A DNA stretch of 64,000 nucleotides from Macrophomina tecta (lineage: Eukaryota; Ascomycota; Dothideomycetes; Botryosphaeriales; Botryosphaeriaceae). The stretch covers positions 1,922,001 to 1,986,000 of the forward strand of contig JAKSGN010000006.1 of NCBI GenBank assembly GCA_024180945.1, given 5' to 3'. Of the stretch, positions 34,001 to 45,276 are shown piece by piece. The position numbers and the translations under genes are program-made. Every line of letters starts with the position of its first letter. Positions within the stretch are counted from its first letter, which is position 1. Under the pieces are notes generated by a model that was given only the letters and a program-made list of their open reading frames with translations, searched no databases and was not told the DNA's origin.

Positions 34001-36269
34001 ACTTTAGTGGCATCTATGATAGTTTGCATGCAGCGGTCGAGTTCCCTCTTAACAAGTTCTCCTGGGTCGACGCCTGTCTTCAAGCAGGTATCAATCCAGG
34101 AAACGCGCGGGAGAAGCTGAGGACGGGCAAGTACGAGGAGATTTATGAGCTGTGTTCGTAGGGTGGAATCATCAATGGTAGCCTCAAGAGCCTTCTGTTC
34201 CTCGGGCGTCAAACAGATCGCGCGCAAGGCGAGATAGAGCTCGTCGTTACCGGTTTTCGAAGTTGTTGCGGCTGTATCCTTCTCGTTCAACTCAACATTT
34301 CGGCGCCATTGCCAAAGACCATTGATGATGATGTGCGCAATGCGCGCAGGAGAGCGAGCATATGCCTTTGAAAGGGTACGAATCGCTTCCTGCCTCACGC
34401 TTGGCGCAATTCCGGCGGCGGAGGTGAAATACAAAAAGGCTTGTGACCACGATTCTTCAATTGCAGGATCTTCCTTATCCTCGGCGATCGTGTCAGTCAC
34501 GGAGGCAAGCGCACGCAGGCCCCAAGCCAGGTCTTCCTCCGACGTAAGCTTGGAGTATACCCTGTGATTGAGCAGGAAAGAGGGTTTGGGCTCGGCCATC
34601 AAGACGTTCTTGATGATGGAAGCTTTGCTGAGCGTGGCTTTGATCTTTTCGTCCTCAAGCCCATTCCATTTCGACAGGCCAAAGGCGGTAGCAATATACG
34701 CCACAGTAACGAGACCGCTTTGCACAGCAGGAACAGGGTTCTTGATTACCTCTTGCCACGAGTCGAAGAGCTTTGGCAGCACCGCCTGGACGAAAGAAAC
34801 GACGCCTGCCTGCTTGGTTTGCTCGGCTTCGAAGTCCCAGAGCAGCTCACCGATCCGCAAAGCCCAGAGTCGTCGGACCGACAGCCTCTTGTCACCAAGG
34901 CCTTTGACGAATGAGTCCGTGACAGCAGGCTCAGCCGTACCGCCGTTACTGAGGGAGAAGGCAAGATGTTTGGCAATGGCACGAGTCTCGGCGCCAACAG
35001 CCATCTCATTAGCCTCCTTAATCGCCACAGGTCCAAGACCAGCGGGTATCTTCTTGGCGAGGGCATCAGAGTCCTTGAGAGCGATGAGCATTTGGGCGTG
35101 GATTGCCTTCTGCTCTGCTACTGTGACCTTGCTCTGCTTCAGAGGGTTCAAAATCTCATCCGCAACTTTATCCAATATGGGGTCGTCGGCTGAGCGAGCA
35201 GCAATCGTTTCAAACGCCGCCAAGGCGCCGGATCTGATGGTGGCGTTCGTGGACTTGACACTGGACAAGATGGGCTTCAAGAGATTCTTCTGAAGGGTTT
35301 CGGAGAGATCTATGGTTGGCGGAAGGGAGCGCAGCATAGGCGTGAGTAGGTCATTGAGAACGACCTCAGGAGCCCTCAGCAATGCCTTTTCAACGGGAGG
35401 TATTATCTCCTTCTGAAGATCCTCCAATGTCGTGAAGGCACTGAAGAAATCGTACAGGCCGTTCGTGATCTGCTTGGGGAGCACAGTCTTGGAGCCGACG
35501 ATCTCGCGCACGTAGTAGGTATAGTAATCGCTCTTCCTCTCGGCCAGCGCAGGCTCAGCAGTGGGGATGCGCGAGCACACTCCCGCAATGACACCCAGGA
35601 ACACAGCGTTGCGAGCAGTGGGAGATGTGGCCTTTGCAGTCAAAGCTGCGACGGAAGCGTGTATAGCATCCTTGGAGATGGCCTCGTTCTTGAAGATTCG
35701 GCGAAGGGCGCGGCGAGTGACGACCAGGGCCGAATGCTTCAGGCCCTCGCGGCTGGCGGAGCCCAGACACGCCTCGAGTAGCAGGGCGTCGGCAGCCACG
35801 ACTTGCTGGCCGTATTTCTCCCATAAATGCTCGCGAGCGCCGAACTCCTGTAGTAGCACAGAGCACCATTCGACGAGGCTGAAGACGTTGGCGGCAGCGA
35901 CGCTGGACTTTGTCGACTCAGCGTGCAGGAATTTGGCAAGTCCGCCCACCAGCTCTTCGGCGATTGGGCTCGCGGCGGCGGCGCGGAGGCATTGGTGGAC
36001 GGCTTGGCGCGAGGGGCGGTCTATGTAGAGAGGATAGGTGTCGAAGAGGGCTAGGAGGACGGATTTGGCGCCGGCGGGGGAGATGGCTGGCAGCGGTCAG
36101 CGGGGGTCGCGTGAAGCTTGGAGGGGAATTGGAGCTCACAGTGGTCGAGCAGGTGCTGCTCCACCAGGCGCAGCTTGGCGATGCGGCGCTTGGTCGAGCT
36201 GGAGAGGATGTCCCTGCGCAGATCAAGCAGGTCAAGACCTTGCGTGCCGTCGGTCTTGACCTCTGCCAT
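28075..36269 (-). CDS. GCN1: Gcn1, ribosome-bound activator of the eIF2-alpha kinase Gcn2
   Basis: Gcn1 sits on stalled or colliding ribosomes and carries the uncharged-tRNA signal to Gcn2 in the general amino acid control pathway. Exons 36269-36140, 36086-34003, 33950-29252 and 29198-28075 give 2,678 aa, almost the yeast length. The protein is HEAT repeats almost throughout. The central part resembles the N-terminal HEAT domain of elongation factor eEF3. Landmarks are MAEVKTDGTQGLDLLDLRRD at the start, SRRGAAYGLAGIVRGKG, ARQGAFLAYELLALILGRIF, AWRSKKGACDSLGAMAYL-like sequence (here QWRSKKGACDSLGAMAYL) and, across the last intron, AAILYTLNNLLEKIPTFLKP. The three introns are short (53, 52 and 53 bp). 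It shares a 245 bp upstream region with the divergent helicase gene. Long antisense and shifted frames inside it are chance. Confidence 0.96.
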
Positions 36270-36514
36270 TGCTGCAAAGGGTCGGCGGGGGGTCGTGAGG
36301 GCGGGTCTGGGTCTGGTGTGGTCAGATTTCCGCGGCTGCAGATCTTGAGGCCCGCCGCCGCCATGACTATGACATCGCATCGCCGCGTCCATGCGCCCAA
36401 ACGGGTCCAACGCCCTGCCCAAAAGCCCACAACCTTTGCGGCCTTTCCACCTCTCTTCTGCCACCTCCTCCGCCTCGCCGCGGACGCTCCCGTGCCCTCG
36501 CACCGCCGCCCCTC
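36270..36514. promoter_or_regulatory. Bidirectional promoter between GCN1 and the DHX29-like helicase
   Basis: Only 245 bp separate the two start codons, so both 5' leaders and promoters must lie here. It is GC-rich with no clear TATA box. I see no perfect TGACTC (Gcn4/CpcA) site, only TGAC-containing fragments near 36363-36372. Confidence 0.7.
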
Positions 36515-39500
36515 ATGGCCCCAAAAAAGAAGAAGAAGCCCGCGGCCAACCCTGCGCGCGCCGTTGCCACCACCTCCATCGCCAGCAAGCCCAAGGCCGA
36601 CAAGAAGCTTGACTCTACGGACGCGTCCGAGGCGGGCGGTGCGGCCACCCCGGCTACGCCTGCTACGTCTAGCGATGCAGCTCCGTCGCCTGCCGCTGCC
36701 GCCCCTGGGTCCAGAGAACTGCACCAGCTCAGCCCGGAAGAGCTCGAGCAGCAACTGGAACGCAATGAACTGCAGCTGCTGGTGGAGAAGCACGCCCCAA
36801 AGGTCCGCAAAGACGCTTCCCGCCATGCCTCCAGGATCCAGACCGACCGGCGTATTCTGCGCACCCAGTCTCAGTACTTGCCCACCCGCGAGTGGTTGCC
36901 CGATGATCTCATGCTCCAGATGTTGGATCTGATTAAAGACGAGATAAATGAAGATTTCTCCACCCCGGAGCACAAGCACTCGATCCGCAGTCTCTCCGAG
37001 GAGGATGCCGTTCTCCGTCTGTGGACTTTGAGCCAGGTACTTACCGACATGGGCTTTTCCAGGGACCGGGTGCGCCAGATGCTGGTGCTTATTTGCCGGA
37101 ACCCGCCGCCTTTGGACGCCAATGCTCAGATATGGGGCCTGCAGGAGAGCTTGGACTGGCTTTCTGTCAATTGTCCGCTGGAAGAGCTTCCACCATATGA
37201 GAGCCCGGCTGCCCCCCAAGGGATAGATACCAGTAATTCTTCCAGGTCCAGTAAGTATGCTTCTTCCGCCCTTGCCCTGCCATCCTCCCAGGTTGGCCCT
37301 CCGAGCCCTACATTAGTTCTTGGCCAACCACGGAATCGTACTCCCGGAGCCATCGAGCCGTCTTTGGCGCTCTGAAGCGATGAGGAAACCCCAGTTCGCA
37401 CCAATAGGCGTAGGGAGCAACCATGCGAGTGGTTGGTCTTACATTTTAGCCTCTGCTTGCTCGTCACGTGCTTCTGAGATCTAGGCTCTTTCCTTGAACG
37501 TAACGCCTGTTTCTGCCAGGCCAACGTTCATCATGCTGCTGCATCCTGTCCGTTCCGCGGGCCTGCCCATCGATTCAATTATCTCTGTTCATATTCGACA
37601 TCTCTCTTGGATGCGTCCCAACGATTGCCAGTTATACCCTTGTTCCGGAGCTGACAGTGCCTTGTACAGATTCTCCGAAACGCTCTGATACGTCCACCCC
37701 TGATCTAATCCCAAGTTCAAAACAGAAAGCGGTTCGGACGCAACAGGAAAGCAGTGCTACTGTCCAGATCGATGACAATTTCGACGTTAGTGATCTCGAT
37801 AGCGATTTGGAACCAGATCAGCTACTGGAGACATATCTTAATGTGAAATCACGCCTCTTTCAGGTTAATCCTGACCTAGCTGCTGCACCCAACCCTCGGT
37901 CAAAATCTAATAAAAAGACACGCGGGAGCCAAAATGCGACGGCGCCAACAGGAGGAGCATTGAAGCTGCAAAAGAAACTCCAGAAGATCGAAGCAGATGC
38001 TCTTTTTGACCAGCGTGAAGCCGATGAGAAATGGGCATCTAAGCGCATCGAGCTGGCCCGGGAAGCACCTGGTAGATCAAAGCGTTCCAAGGAAATTAAG
38101 CAAGAGGACGCGGCGACTCCAATAGAGCCAGTGTCTAATGCTGCCAGTGCTGCTGATGACATCATGGCACAAGCAACGCTGTCTGGCGATGGTCTAGCGC
38201 AAGAGTCCGATAATGACGATGGCGGTCTCCTCGGCGAGATGTTCACGGCTGAGCCAGGGAAAAGCCAATCCTCGGGTCTGAATGATACAGAAGACTCTGC
38301 GTCTGTGACAATACGCGATTTTGGTAAATCTACCGGCATGAACCCTCGCCGCATATTGGAAGAGGCCTGCCGCGCGAGGTTTGTCTTCCTGGTCTTTCCC
38401 AACTCCACATTATCTTTACTCACACTTGTCTCATAGAGATTCTGGCGCTCGCCTCACCTTTAAGCATGTTTCGCCTACGACATATTCAAGCCGCCATTCA
38501 GTAATCATAACCTGGTCCAAAGATCAAGAACCCATCGATGCAACTGCTGTACCTGATGTTACATGCGAGACGACCCCAAGGTCTATGAAATTTACCATGA
38601 TCAAAGTTGCGACTCCAGGAACTCAACAGAGCGAGAGCTATATTTCTGTTGTCGCTCTTTTCTTAATCTTCTCCATCTCCTCCAGAGAGGAAAAGGTGTA
38701 TATGAGACTACCGCCGGCCTGGAGAGACCTCTGGTCAGAATTTGCCGAAGCCCAAAAGAACTTGGCTGATGACAAGGACCGGGAAATTGTGAGGGACCTT
38801 CGCAGTATTGTCCAGGAGCAAGTCGAAAGGGAGGACGAGGATGGTGTTGTGCTGATGAACGGCTTTAAAAAAAGGGGCAAAGGCGCATCTGACGAAAACA
38901 GAAACTCAGACCTTCCTATACGCACCAACGAAGTCTCTGAAGATGACTCTGAACGTCTGAAAGAGATGTGGCAACGGAAAACATCGACCCCAGCGTATCA
39001 ACGAATGCTGGTTCAGAGGTCACAGTTACCCATGGCGCACTACCGGGATGTCACGTTGTCGGCAATCGAGCGGAATCAGGTCGTTATCCTTTGCGGTGAG
39101 ACTGGCTGCGGTAAGAGTACTCAGTTACCAGCATTCATTCTCGAACATCAGCTGGCCAATGGCCGTCCATGTAAGGTTTATTGCACCGAACCTCGCCGTA
39201 TCTCGGCCATTTCTCTGGCTCAACGTGTGAGTGAAGAGCTTGGAGAAAACAAGAACGATGTTGGTACCGCTCGTTCTTTGGTCGGATATGCCATTCGACT
39301 GGAGTCTCATATCGCGGCGTCGACTCGTCTGGTGTATGCTACCGTTGGTATCGTTCTCCGCATGCTCGAGTCGGCCAAAGGATTGGACGATATTACACAT
39401 TTAGTGATTGACGAAGTTCATGAGAGGAGGTAAGTGATATGCATTGCCTGTTTGTTTGGGACTCTGGCGCTAAAAACTGTCGCAGTATCGATACCGATTT

Positions 39501-41508
39501 CCTTCTGATAGTCCTTCGAGCCTTGATGGTTAGACGCCCGGATTTGAAGGTCATTCTGATGAGCGCTACAGTCGATGCAGACCGCTTCTCGAAGTACTTG
39601 GACGGTGCTCCCATCGTTACTGTTCCCGGCCGTACATTCCCAGTGCAGACCCGATTCCTGGAAGACGCTATCGAATTGACCCACTACGACGTTAAGACTC
39701 AGAAGACCTCTTACGTGGACCAAGAAGCTCCTGAAGATGATGAGGACAACCCCGATGGCAACAAGTCTGGTGTGCCCGGAAACCTTCAGGGCTACAGTGT
39801 TGCCACCAGAAATGCCCTTAAGGAGTACGATGAGTACCGAGTCGACTATGAGCTGATTGTTCGTTTGCTTGAGAGAGTAGCGTATGATCCCGGTCACACC
39901 CAGTATAGCAAGGCCATATTGGTGTTCCTTCCTGGGATCGCTGAGATCCGACAACTGAATGACATGTTAGTCGGTCACGAATCTTTCGCGCAAAACTGGC
40001 TTATCTACCCCCTACATTCCACTATCGCAAGTGAGGACCAACAAGCGGCTTTCTTGGTCCCGCCGCCAGGGGTCCGCAAGATCGTTCTTGCCACGAACAT
40101 TGCGGAAACCGGTATTACAATCCCAGACATCACATGCGTCATCGACACAGGCAAGCACAAAGAGATGAGATTCGACGAGAGAAGGCAACTGTCTCGTCTC
40201 ATCCAGTCATTCATCTCACGCGCCAATGCCAAGCAGCGGAGAGGTAGAGCTGGCCGTGTTCAAGAGGGCCTCTGCTTTCACTTATTCACGAAGTACAGAC
40301 ACGATGAGTTGATGGCGGAACAACAAACGCCTGAGATGCTCAGGTTGTCCCTGCAGGATCTCGTCATGCGTGTTAAAATCTGCAAACTCGGTGACATAGA
40401 GCCGACTCTCTCGCAAGCCTTGGATCCACCATCACCAAAGAACATCAGGAGGGCGATAGACGCTCTGATAGAGGTGGATGCCTTAACCGCAAATGAGGAG
40501 TTGACATCTCTGGGGAGACAGCTGGCAAAGCTTCCTCTCGATGCTAACCTCGGAAAGCTTGCACTTCTGGCAAGTATCCTCGGCTGCGTGGACGTTGCCA
40601 TCACCATTGCGGCCATCCTCTCTTCCAAAGATCCCTTCCTCGCACCATTCGGTCAAAGGCAGCGCGCGGACCTGGCCCGCCTTGCGTTCCGGCGAGGCGA
40701 CTCGGATCTCCTCACCGCATACAATGCGTACGCGACGTGGCGCAAGGTTTGCACCACACCAGGGCAATCCGAATTCCAATTCTGCCAGAAGAACTTCCTC
40801 AGCCGTCAAAACCTCGCAAACATCGAAGACCTCAAGTCGCAACTACTCAGCTCTCTCGTCGACGCCGGCTTCGTGACACCGACACCTGAGGAGCGTCATG
40901 CCTTCAACCGCTACCGCCCTTCGGCGCGCAATCGCAGCTCCTCCTTCGTGCCCGTCCTCGCCTCGGCCAACGCCAACGCTGCCAACGACCTCCTGCTCTC
41001 CGCCGTCATCGCCTGGTCCTTCTACCCCAAAATTCTGACACGCGACGGCAAGGGCTGGCGCAATATCGCCAACAACCAATCCGTCTCGCTCGCGCCCACC
41101 TCAGTCAACAAGAACATCCCGCACCAGCCGGGCGTCCAACCCCCGCGCTACCTCAGCTACTACCACATTATGCAATCCGGCACCAGCAAGCTGTACAACG
41201 CCCACTCCACCACTGTCGCCCCGGATGTGCCACTCGTCCTGCTCGCCGGCGCCGACGCCGACGCTAAGCTCCACGCCGGCGTCGTCGCCGTGGACGGCAA
41301 CCGGTTGCGCTTCGCCGTCAGGGACTGGAAGACGTGCCTCGTCCTCAAAGTGCTGCGACAGCGTGTCCGCGAGGTCGTCAACGCGGCGCTGAGGCGGCCA
41401 GGACAGCAGCTGACGAGAAGGCAGAGCCGGTGGTTGGACTTGTTTTTGAAGACGTTTGAGCGCGGGGAGAAGGAGAGGGAGGCGGGTGTGCAGGTTAGGA
41501 GGGCGTAG
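36515..41508 (+). CDS. DHX29/YLR419W-type DExH-box RNA helicase
   Basis: Members of this DEAH/RHA helicase group unwind structured RNA. Mammalian DHX29 acts on 48S initiation complexes, and yeast YLR419W is its counterpart. Exons 36515-37250, 37670-38378, 38437-39429 and 39486-41508 give 1,486 aa. In order: a Lys/Ala-rich N-terminus, a UBA-like segment (VLTDMGFSRDRVRQMLVLIC), an RWD-like region (RDSGARLTFKHVSP to REEKVYMRLPPAWRDLW), Walker A GETGCGKST near residue 702, the DEVH box near 807, SATVDADRF, TNIAETGITIPDITC, QRRGRAGRVQEG, then the helicase-associated and OB-fold domains. All ATPase motifs are intact. The first intron is 419 bp, unusually long here; reading through it would stop after 286 aa. 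It diverges from GCN1, another translation factor. DHX57 is the other close family. Confidence 0.92.
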
Positions 41509-42340
41509 GTAGAGAAAGGAGGTGTGGTGGCGAAGTGGTCAGGTCGGGTGGGAGTTTTAATTCTACTCTTTTCAGACCGAGATTGCTTGTAGACTGGTTG
41601 TTTCATAATAATTTTTCTTCTTTTTTTAAAAAAAAAATATTGATCCGCGATTTTCGGCGTCGGGTGGTGGGTGTGGGGGTATGTGGGAGAAGAAAAGAGT
41701 GCGTAGAAATCGGGGGAAAAAAGAGGTTGACGCGTTGTCGTCGTCCTTAGTCTTTCACTGTACTAATATCACTCTTGAAGATCCATGGATAGAAGGAAGG
41801 GAAGTAGAAAATGTATGTACGCTATATGAAATGAAGGGGAAATACGGAGACAATTAGTAGAAATACAACGAGCAAACGTTGGCCTACGTTGGGCATGTGC
41901 TACAGCTAAAAACCTCATCAAATTGCAGTGACCCTGAAGAAATAGCAGGGCTCGTTCTCCTCGGACGTAGCTGATTCTTCATTTTCCCTCTTGCTGACAT
42001 CTTCCTATTGTAAACTAGCAGCGTCCTCTTTTCAAGAAAGCGGAACATTTACCGCCGAGGACCTCATTTATGGGACTTCTACGAAGTGGAATTGGTAACG
42101 TTCTTTCATTCATCTAAGACTCATAGACTCCTCTACTGAGCAGCATGACCGATCGACCTCCGCGCGAATCGATCAAAAGTACCCGTCCAGCAAACCCCAC
42201 TGATTTCAAGAGCCGCCCTTCCATCATAATTCACTCTTCAAGTACTGTCTGGCAAGCCTCCAATCCAAGACTACCTCAATCTCAACCCTCGTCCCCCAAG
42301 TGAAAGAACCGCGAACAGCTGCGGATATCACTTAGACCGC
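41509..42340. other. Convergent intergenic region between the helicase and TLS1
   Basis: About 830 bp holding two 3' flanks. A T/A-rich stretch at 41611-41640 is a plausible 3'-end processing region of the helicase gene. Nothing else is seen. Confidence 0.5.
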
Positions 42341-43696
42341 TCACCTCTTCTTCCCTTGCTTCTCCTCCATCGCACGCATGGCCGCCCTCGCGCTCCTGCT
42401 GCCTCCCAACTTGGGTCCCTTCGGCCGTTCGTCTGCCTTGCCCTTGGCGGCCGACGACGCGCTGGCGGGCGGCCTTCTGTTGTTGCGCGTCTGCACGGCC
42501 TCCATGAAGTCCCTGCGAAACTGCTCGACGATGCGGTCGTCGGCGGCCTCGTCACCGTCAGGTTCGTTCTGCTGTTGGGATGGGTCGTCGTAAATCTCGA
42601 CTGTGCGGAAGGAGAACAAAAAGTTAGTCGCTATGTTCTGGGAACGGCAGTTTATGGGGGGGTGGTGGTGATGCGCGTGCAGCACTCACGTCGGCTCTCC
42701 TTCAAAATCTCCTCGACCAGCTTATCCCTCCTTATGTCTTCGCTCGTCCGCCTCTTCCTGCCCCTTCTGCCCTTCGGCTGCTGTTCGTTCGCCTGGTCCA
42801 GTGACCCTCCGTTCTGCAGCCTCCTTGTCGCTTCCGCCGTACGCTCGATATTCCTCTGCGCCGCCTCCGGGCCTAGGTCGATCTCCATCAACTTGCCCAT
42901 ACCCGCTGGCTGCCTCTCGATACTCATCGGCATCGAAGCAGAGTTGGTAGCGCCAAAACTGCGATCGTAATCCCTGTTGGACGTGCCATTTGAGCTGGCC
43001 GCCGCCGCCGCCGCAGCAGCAGCAGCAGCAGAAGCAGCAGCAGCCGCGGCCCTCTCGCCCTCGCGCATCTCAGCCATCTTGGAATCTATATACGCCATCC
43101 TTGAAACATTAGCCACCATCCAAAACAAGCCGTAAAGGCCCCTACCACCTCCAAACAAGCCCACCCATAAACCGAAACCAAACCGGGTAAATCGACACTC
43201 ACATATGCTTATCAAAAGTATCTGCCACCCTCCCCGTCTGCGGCGCGAACCTCTTCGCTGCCGCCAACACCTCCGCCGACACGTCCTCTTCAGCGCCAGA
43301 AGGCGACGCACCAACCGCGACCATCGTCTGTTGCGCCCCGCCACCACCCTCCACGGTAGCAGCGCTCGCCTTACCACCGGACGCCGAAGACGATGAGAAC
43401 TCCACCCCTAACCCCCGCACCTTCTGCTTGCGCGCACGCCTCAAGATTGTCGCGACGGATGGGCCGGCCGCACCTTCCTCGCTTGTGACCGCCGCCAGTG
43501 CGGTCGCAGCGTCATCGGGAGCGGTCGAGGGTGCGGAGGCAGAGATATTTGTCATTGTCGTCGCCGTTAATGCGCCGATGGCGGGAGGGCTTAGGAGGGC
43601 ACGCGACTGCACAGTTGCGTCATCGTCATCGTCGTCGTCGACGCGTTTGCGGTACACCTTCTGGCGCTTGCGGGCGCGGAAGCTCGCTTCGGCCAT
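42341..43696 (-). CDS. tls1: Tls1/C9orf78 (Hep59 family) splicing-associated protein
   Basis: Fission yeast Tls1 joins the Brr2 spliceosome helicase and supports splicing of shelterin transcripts, and so telomere silencing; human C9orf78 is a spliceosome component. Exons 43696-43203, 43099-42690 and 42600-42341 give 387 aa. Family blocks are FRARKRQKVYRKR at the start, VATILRRARKQKVRGLGVEF, RFAPQTGRVADTFDKHM joined across intron 1 to MAYIDSKMAEMR, GKLMEIDLGPEAAQRNIERT, and LVEEILKESR joined across intron 2 to LEIYDDP, then DDRIVEQFRRDFMEAVQTR and a basic tail. Both joins restore conserved family blocks, which supports the model. An alanine-rich insert coded by GCN triplets (near 43008-43050) and an aspartate run near the N-terminus are low-complexity additions. 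The protein is mostly disordered and charged. Confidence 0.88.
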
Positions 43697-45276
43697 TAGT
43701 TTTATTGTTGTGCGTACGTTCGTACGTTCGTCCGATAGTTATACAGGACCGGAGGCCGGTTGCGCACGGTGGAAAAGAAAAGGTGGGCGATGTTTGCGCG
43801 ACTGTTGCGGGGGAGACGAAAATGGGAGAGCTCGTGCCAAGAAGAGAGCTTGGTAGGGCGGAGCTGTGTGTGCGTCGTGGATTGATTTGGATCTTCAAAT
43901 CATCGAGGTAGCGGCGCGGCGCGGCGCAGCACAATGCAGCGCAGACGGCCTGGCGTGAGGGACCGTACCAGATGGTCTCAGCGTTGGAAATTAGGCTCGC
44001 AAGAATGTCCGCTTGGCGGCAGTTGATTTGCAATTGCTCGAGACGCAGTTAAGACCGGTATTCGAGGACGTGTGGATGATCTGGTTTGAGAAGGTGCTTG
44101 GAAAGCCCGTCCAAATAGGTTGGCGGGGGTGGTTTGACGCGGAGAGCTATGATGCGAGGCGGCAAGCACGAGGATGGAGAGATTCAGGACAATGTGACGT
44201 GCCCGGCCTCGATAAACGCAAAGGTCACGTGCGAGGCCCGGGCGTAGGTCGGCAACAACAACCCCTTGTCGTCTGGGGAAGAAAAGACCGGGCCTTGCAC
44301 ACACGCTGGGCAGCAACCTTGTCGTATGGGCTTTTTGGCCAGCATGGGTCACCGGTTTTCCTGCACGCATGAGAGGTCGGTCAGCTTCTGGCACACGGAC
44401 TACAGTGCATCTTCCTGTATTGTAATCGCGAAGGATACTGGCTTTCTGCCCGCTGCTGCTGCTGCTCAGTAGCTAGCCCACTATTCATCGCATTCCATCC
44501 GCTTTTCGCCTAAGCGCCGCGCTGTAATACAAAGCAGGAATCTCTGACCGGTGCTCTACCCTTCGCCGATTCGGCTTGCTGTCTGAGCTTCCGACCTTGT
44601 CCGTTTACTCGCTCAATGATGCTCAGCTCCTTTTTTTTTCTCCCTCCTCGTACAATACCTCCTTCATCTTCCGTTGAGCCAAAGAGAATCTCACTCATCC
44701 TGCCAATTCATGCCAATTTGTCGAAAAGCCCCCCCATGCTGCAGATCCATCATGACCTGAGAGAGTAAAACAAGATGCAGAGTAAAAGAGAACGCCAGAT
44801 GCATGCTTGATTCGGCAGCGTCGAACGAGGGCAAGGCACAGTCGTGTGGAGGTGTAGCCTGCGCAAGGAAATTTCCGTGCACTAATGCCCGAAGCATTTG
44901 GGGACACGTGTCGTGTAGGTGGGGATGCTGTCTCCAATAGCGTGTTGCGAAACGCACATCGAGAATGAGGTTGTGTTTGGGGTGCCGGATCGTTCGATGA
45001 GAATGCAGCAAAGCACAGGAGTACAGTCGTCTATCGTGATGTGCCGGGGTTACGAGACCGGTGACTTTTTGCGGATGAGTCGAGATTATGGAAGGGGTTC
45101 CGAGTAAGCGTAGCCGAGCCCGTCCTCTCAGCTGGTAGGGGTAGGGGTAGCCCGAGCAAATAGCCTGTGCCACCCCGAAAATCCGACTCACTCGAGGTCG
45201 CGTCCCGTGTGCCGCAGGAGGAAACTCGCCAGCAAATTTTGGCGCAACGCGTGCGCGATCGTCCTGCCGTGAGCGC
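43697..45276. other. TLS1 upstream region and RCO1 3' flank
   Basis: About 1.6 kb between two minus-strand genes. It contains a GGCGC/GCAGC tract near 43912-43945. A 232-codon frame (44691-45389) runs into the RCO1 3' end and has no domain. Nothing else is supported. Confidence 0.5.

Noticed and set aside
36576..36864. Minus-strand frame over the start of the helicase gene with a phenylalanine-rich run
   Set aside because: It is the reverse of the lysine-rich N-terminus of the helicase; no independent support.
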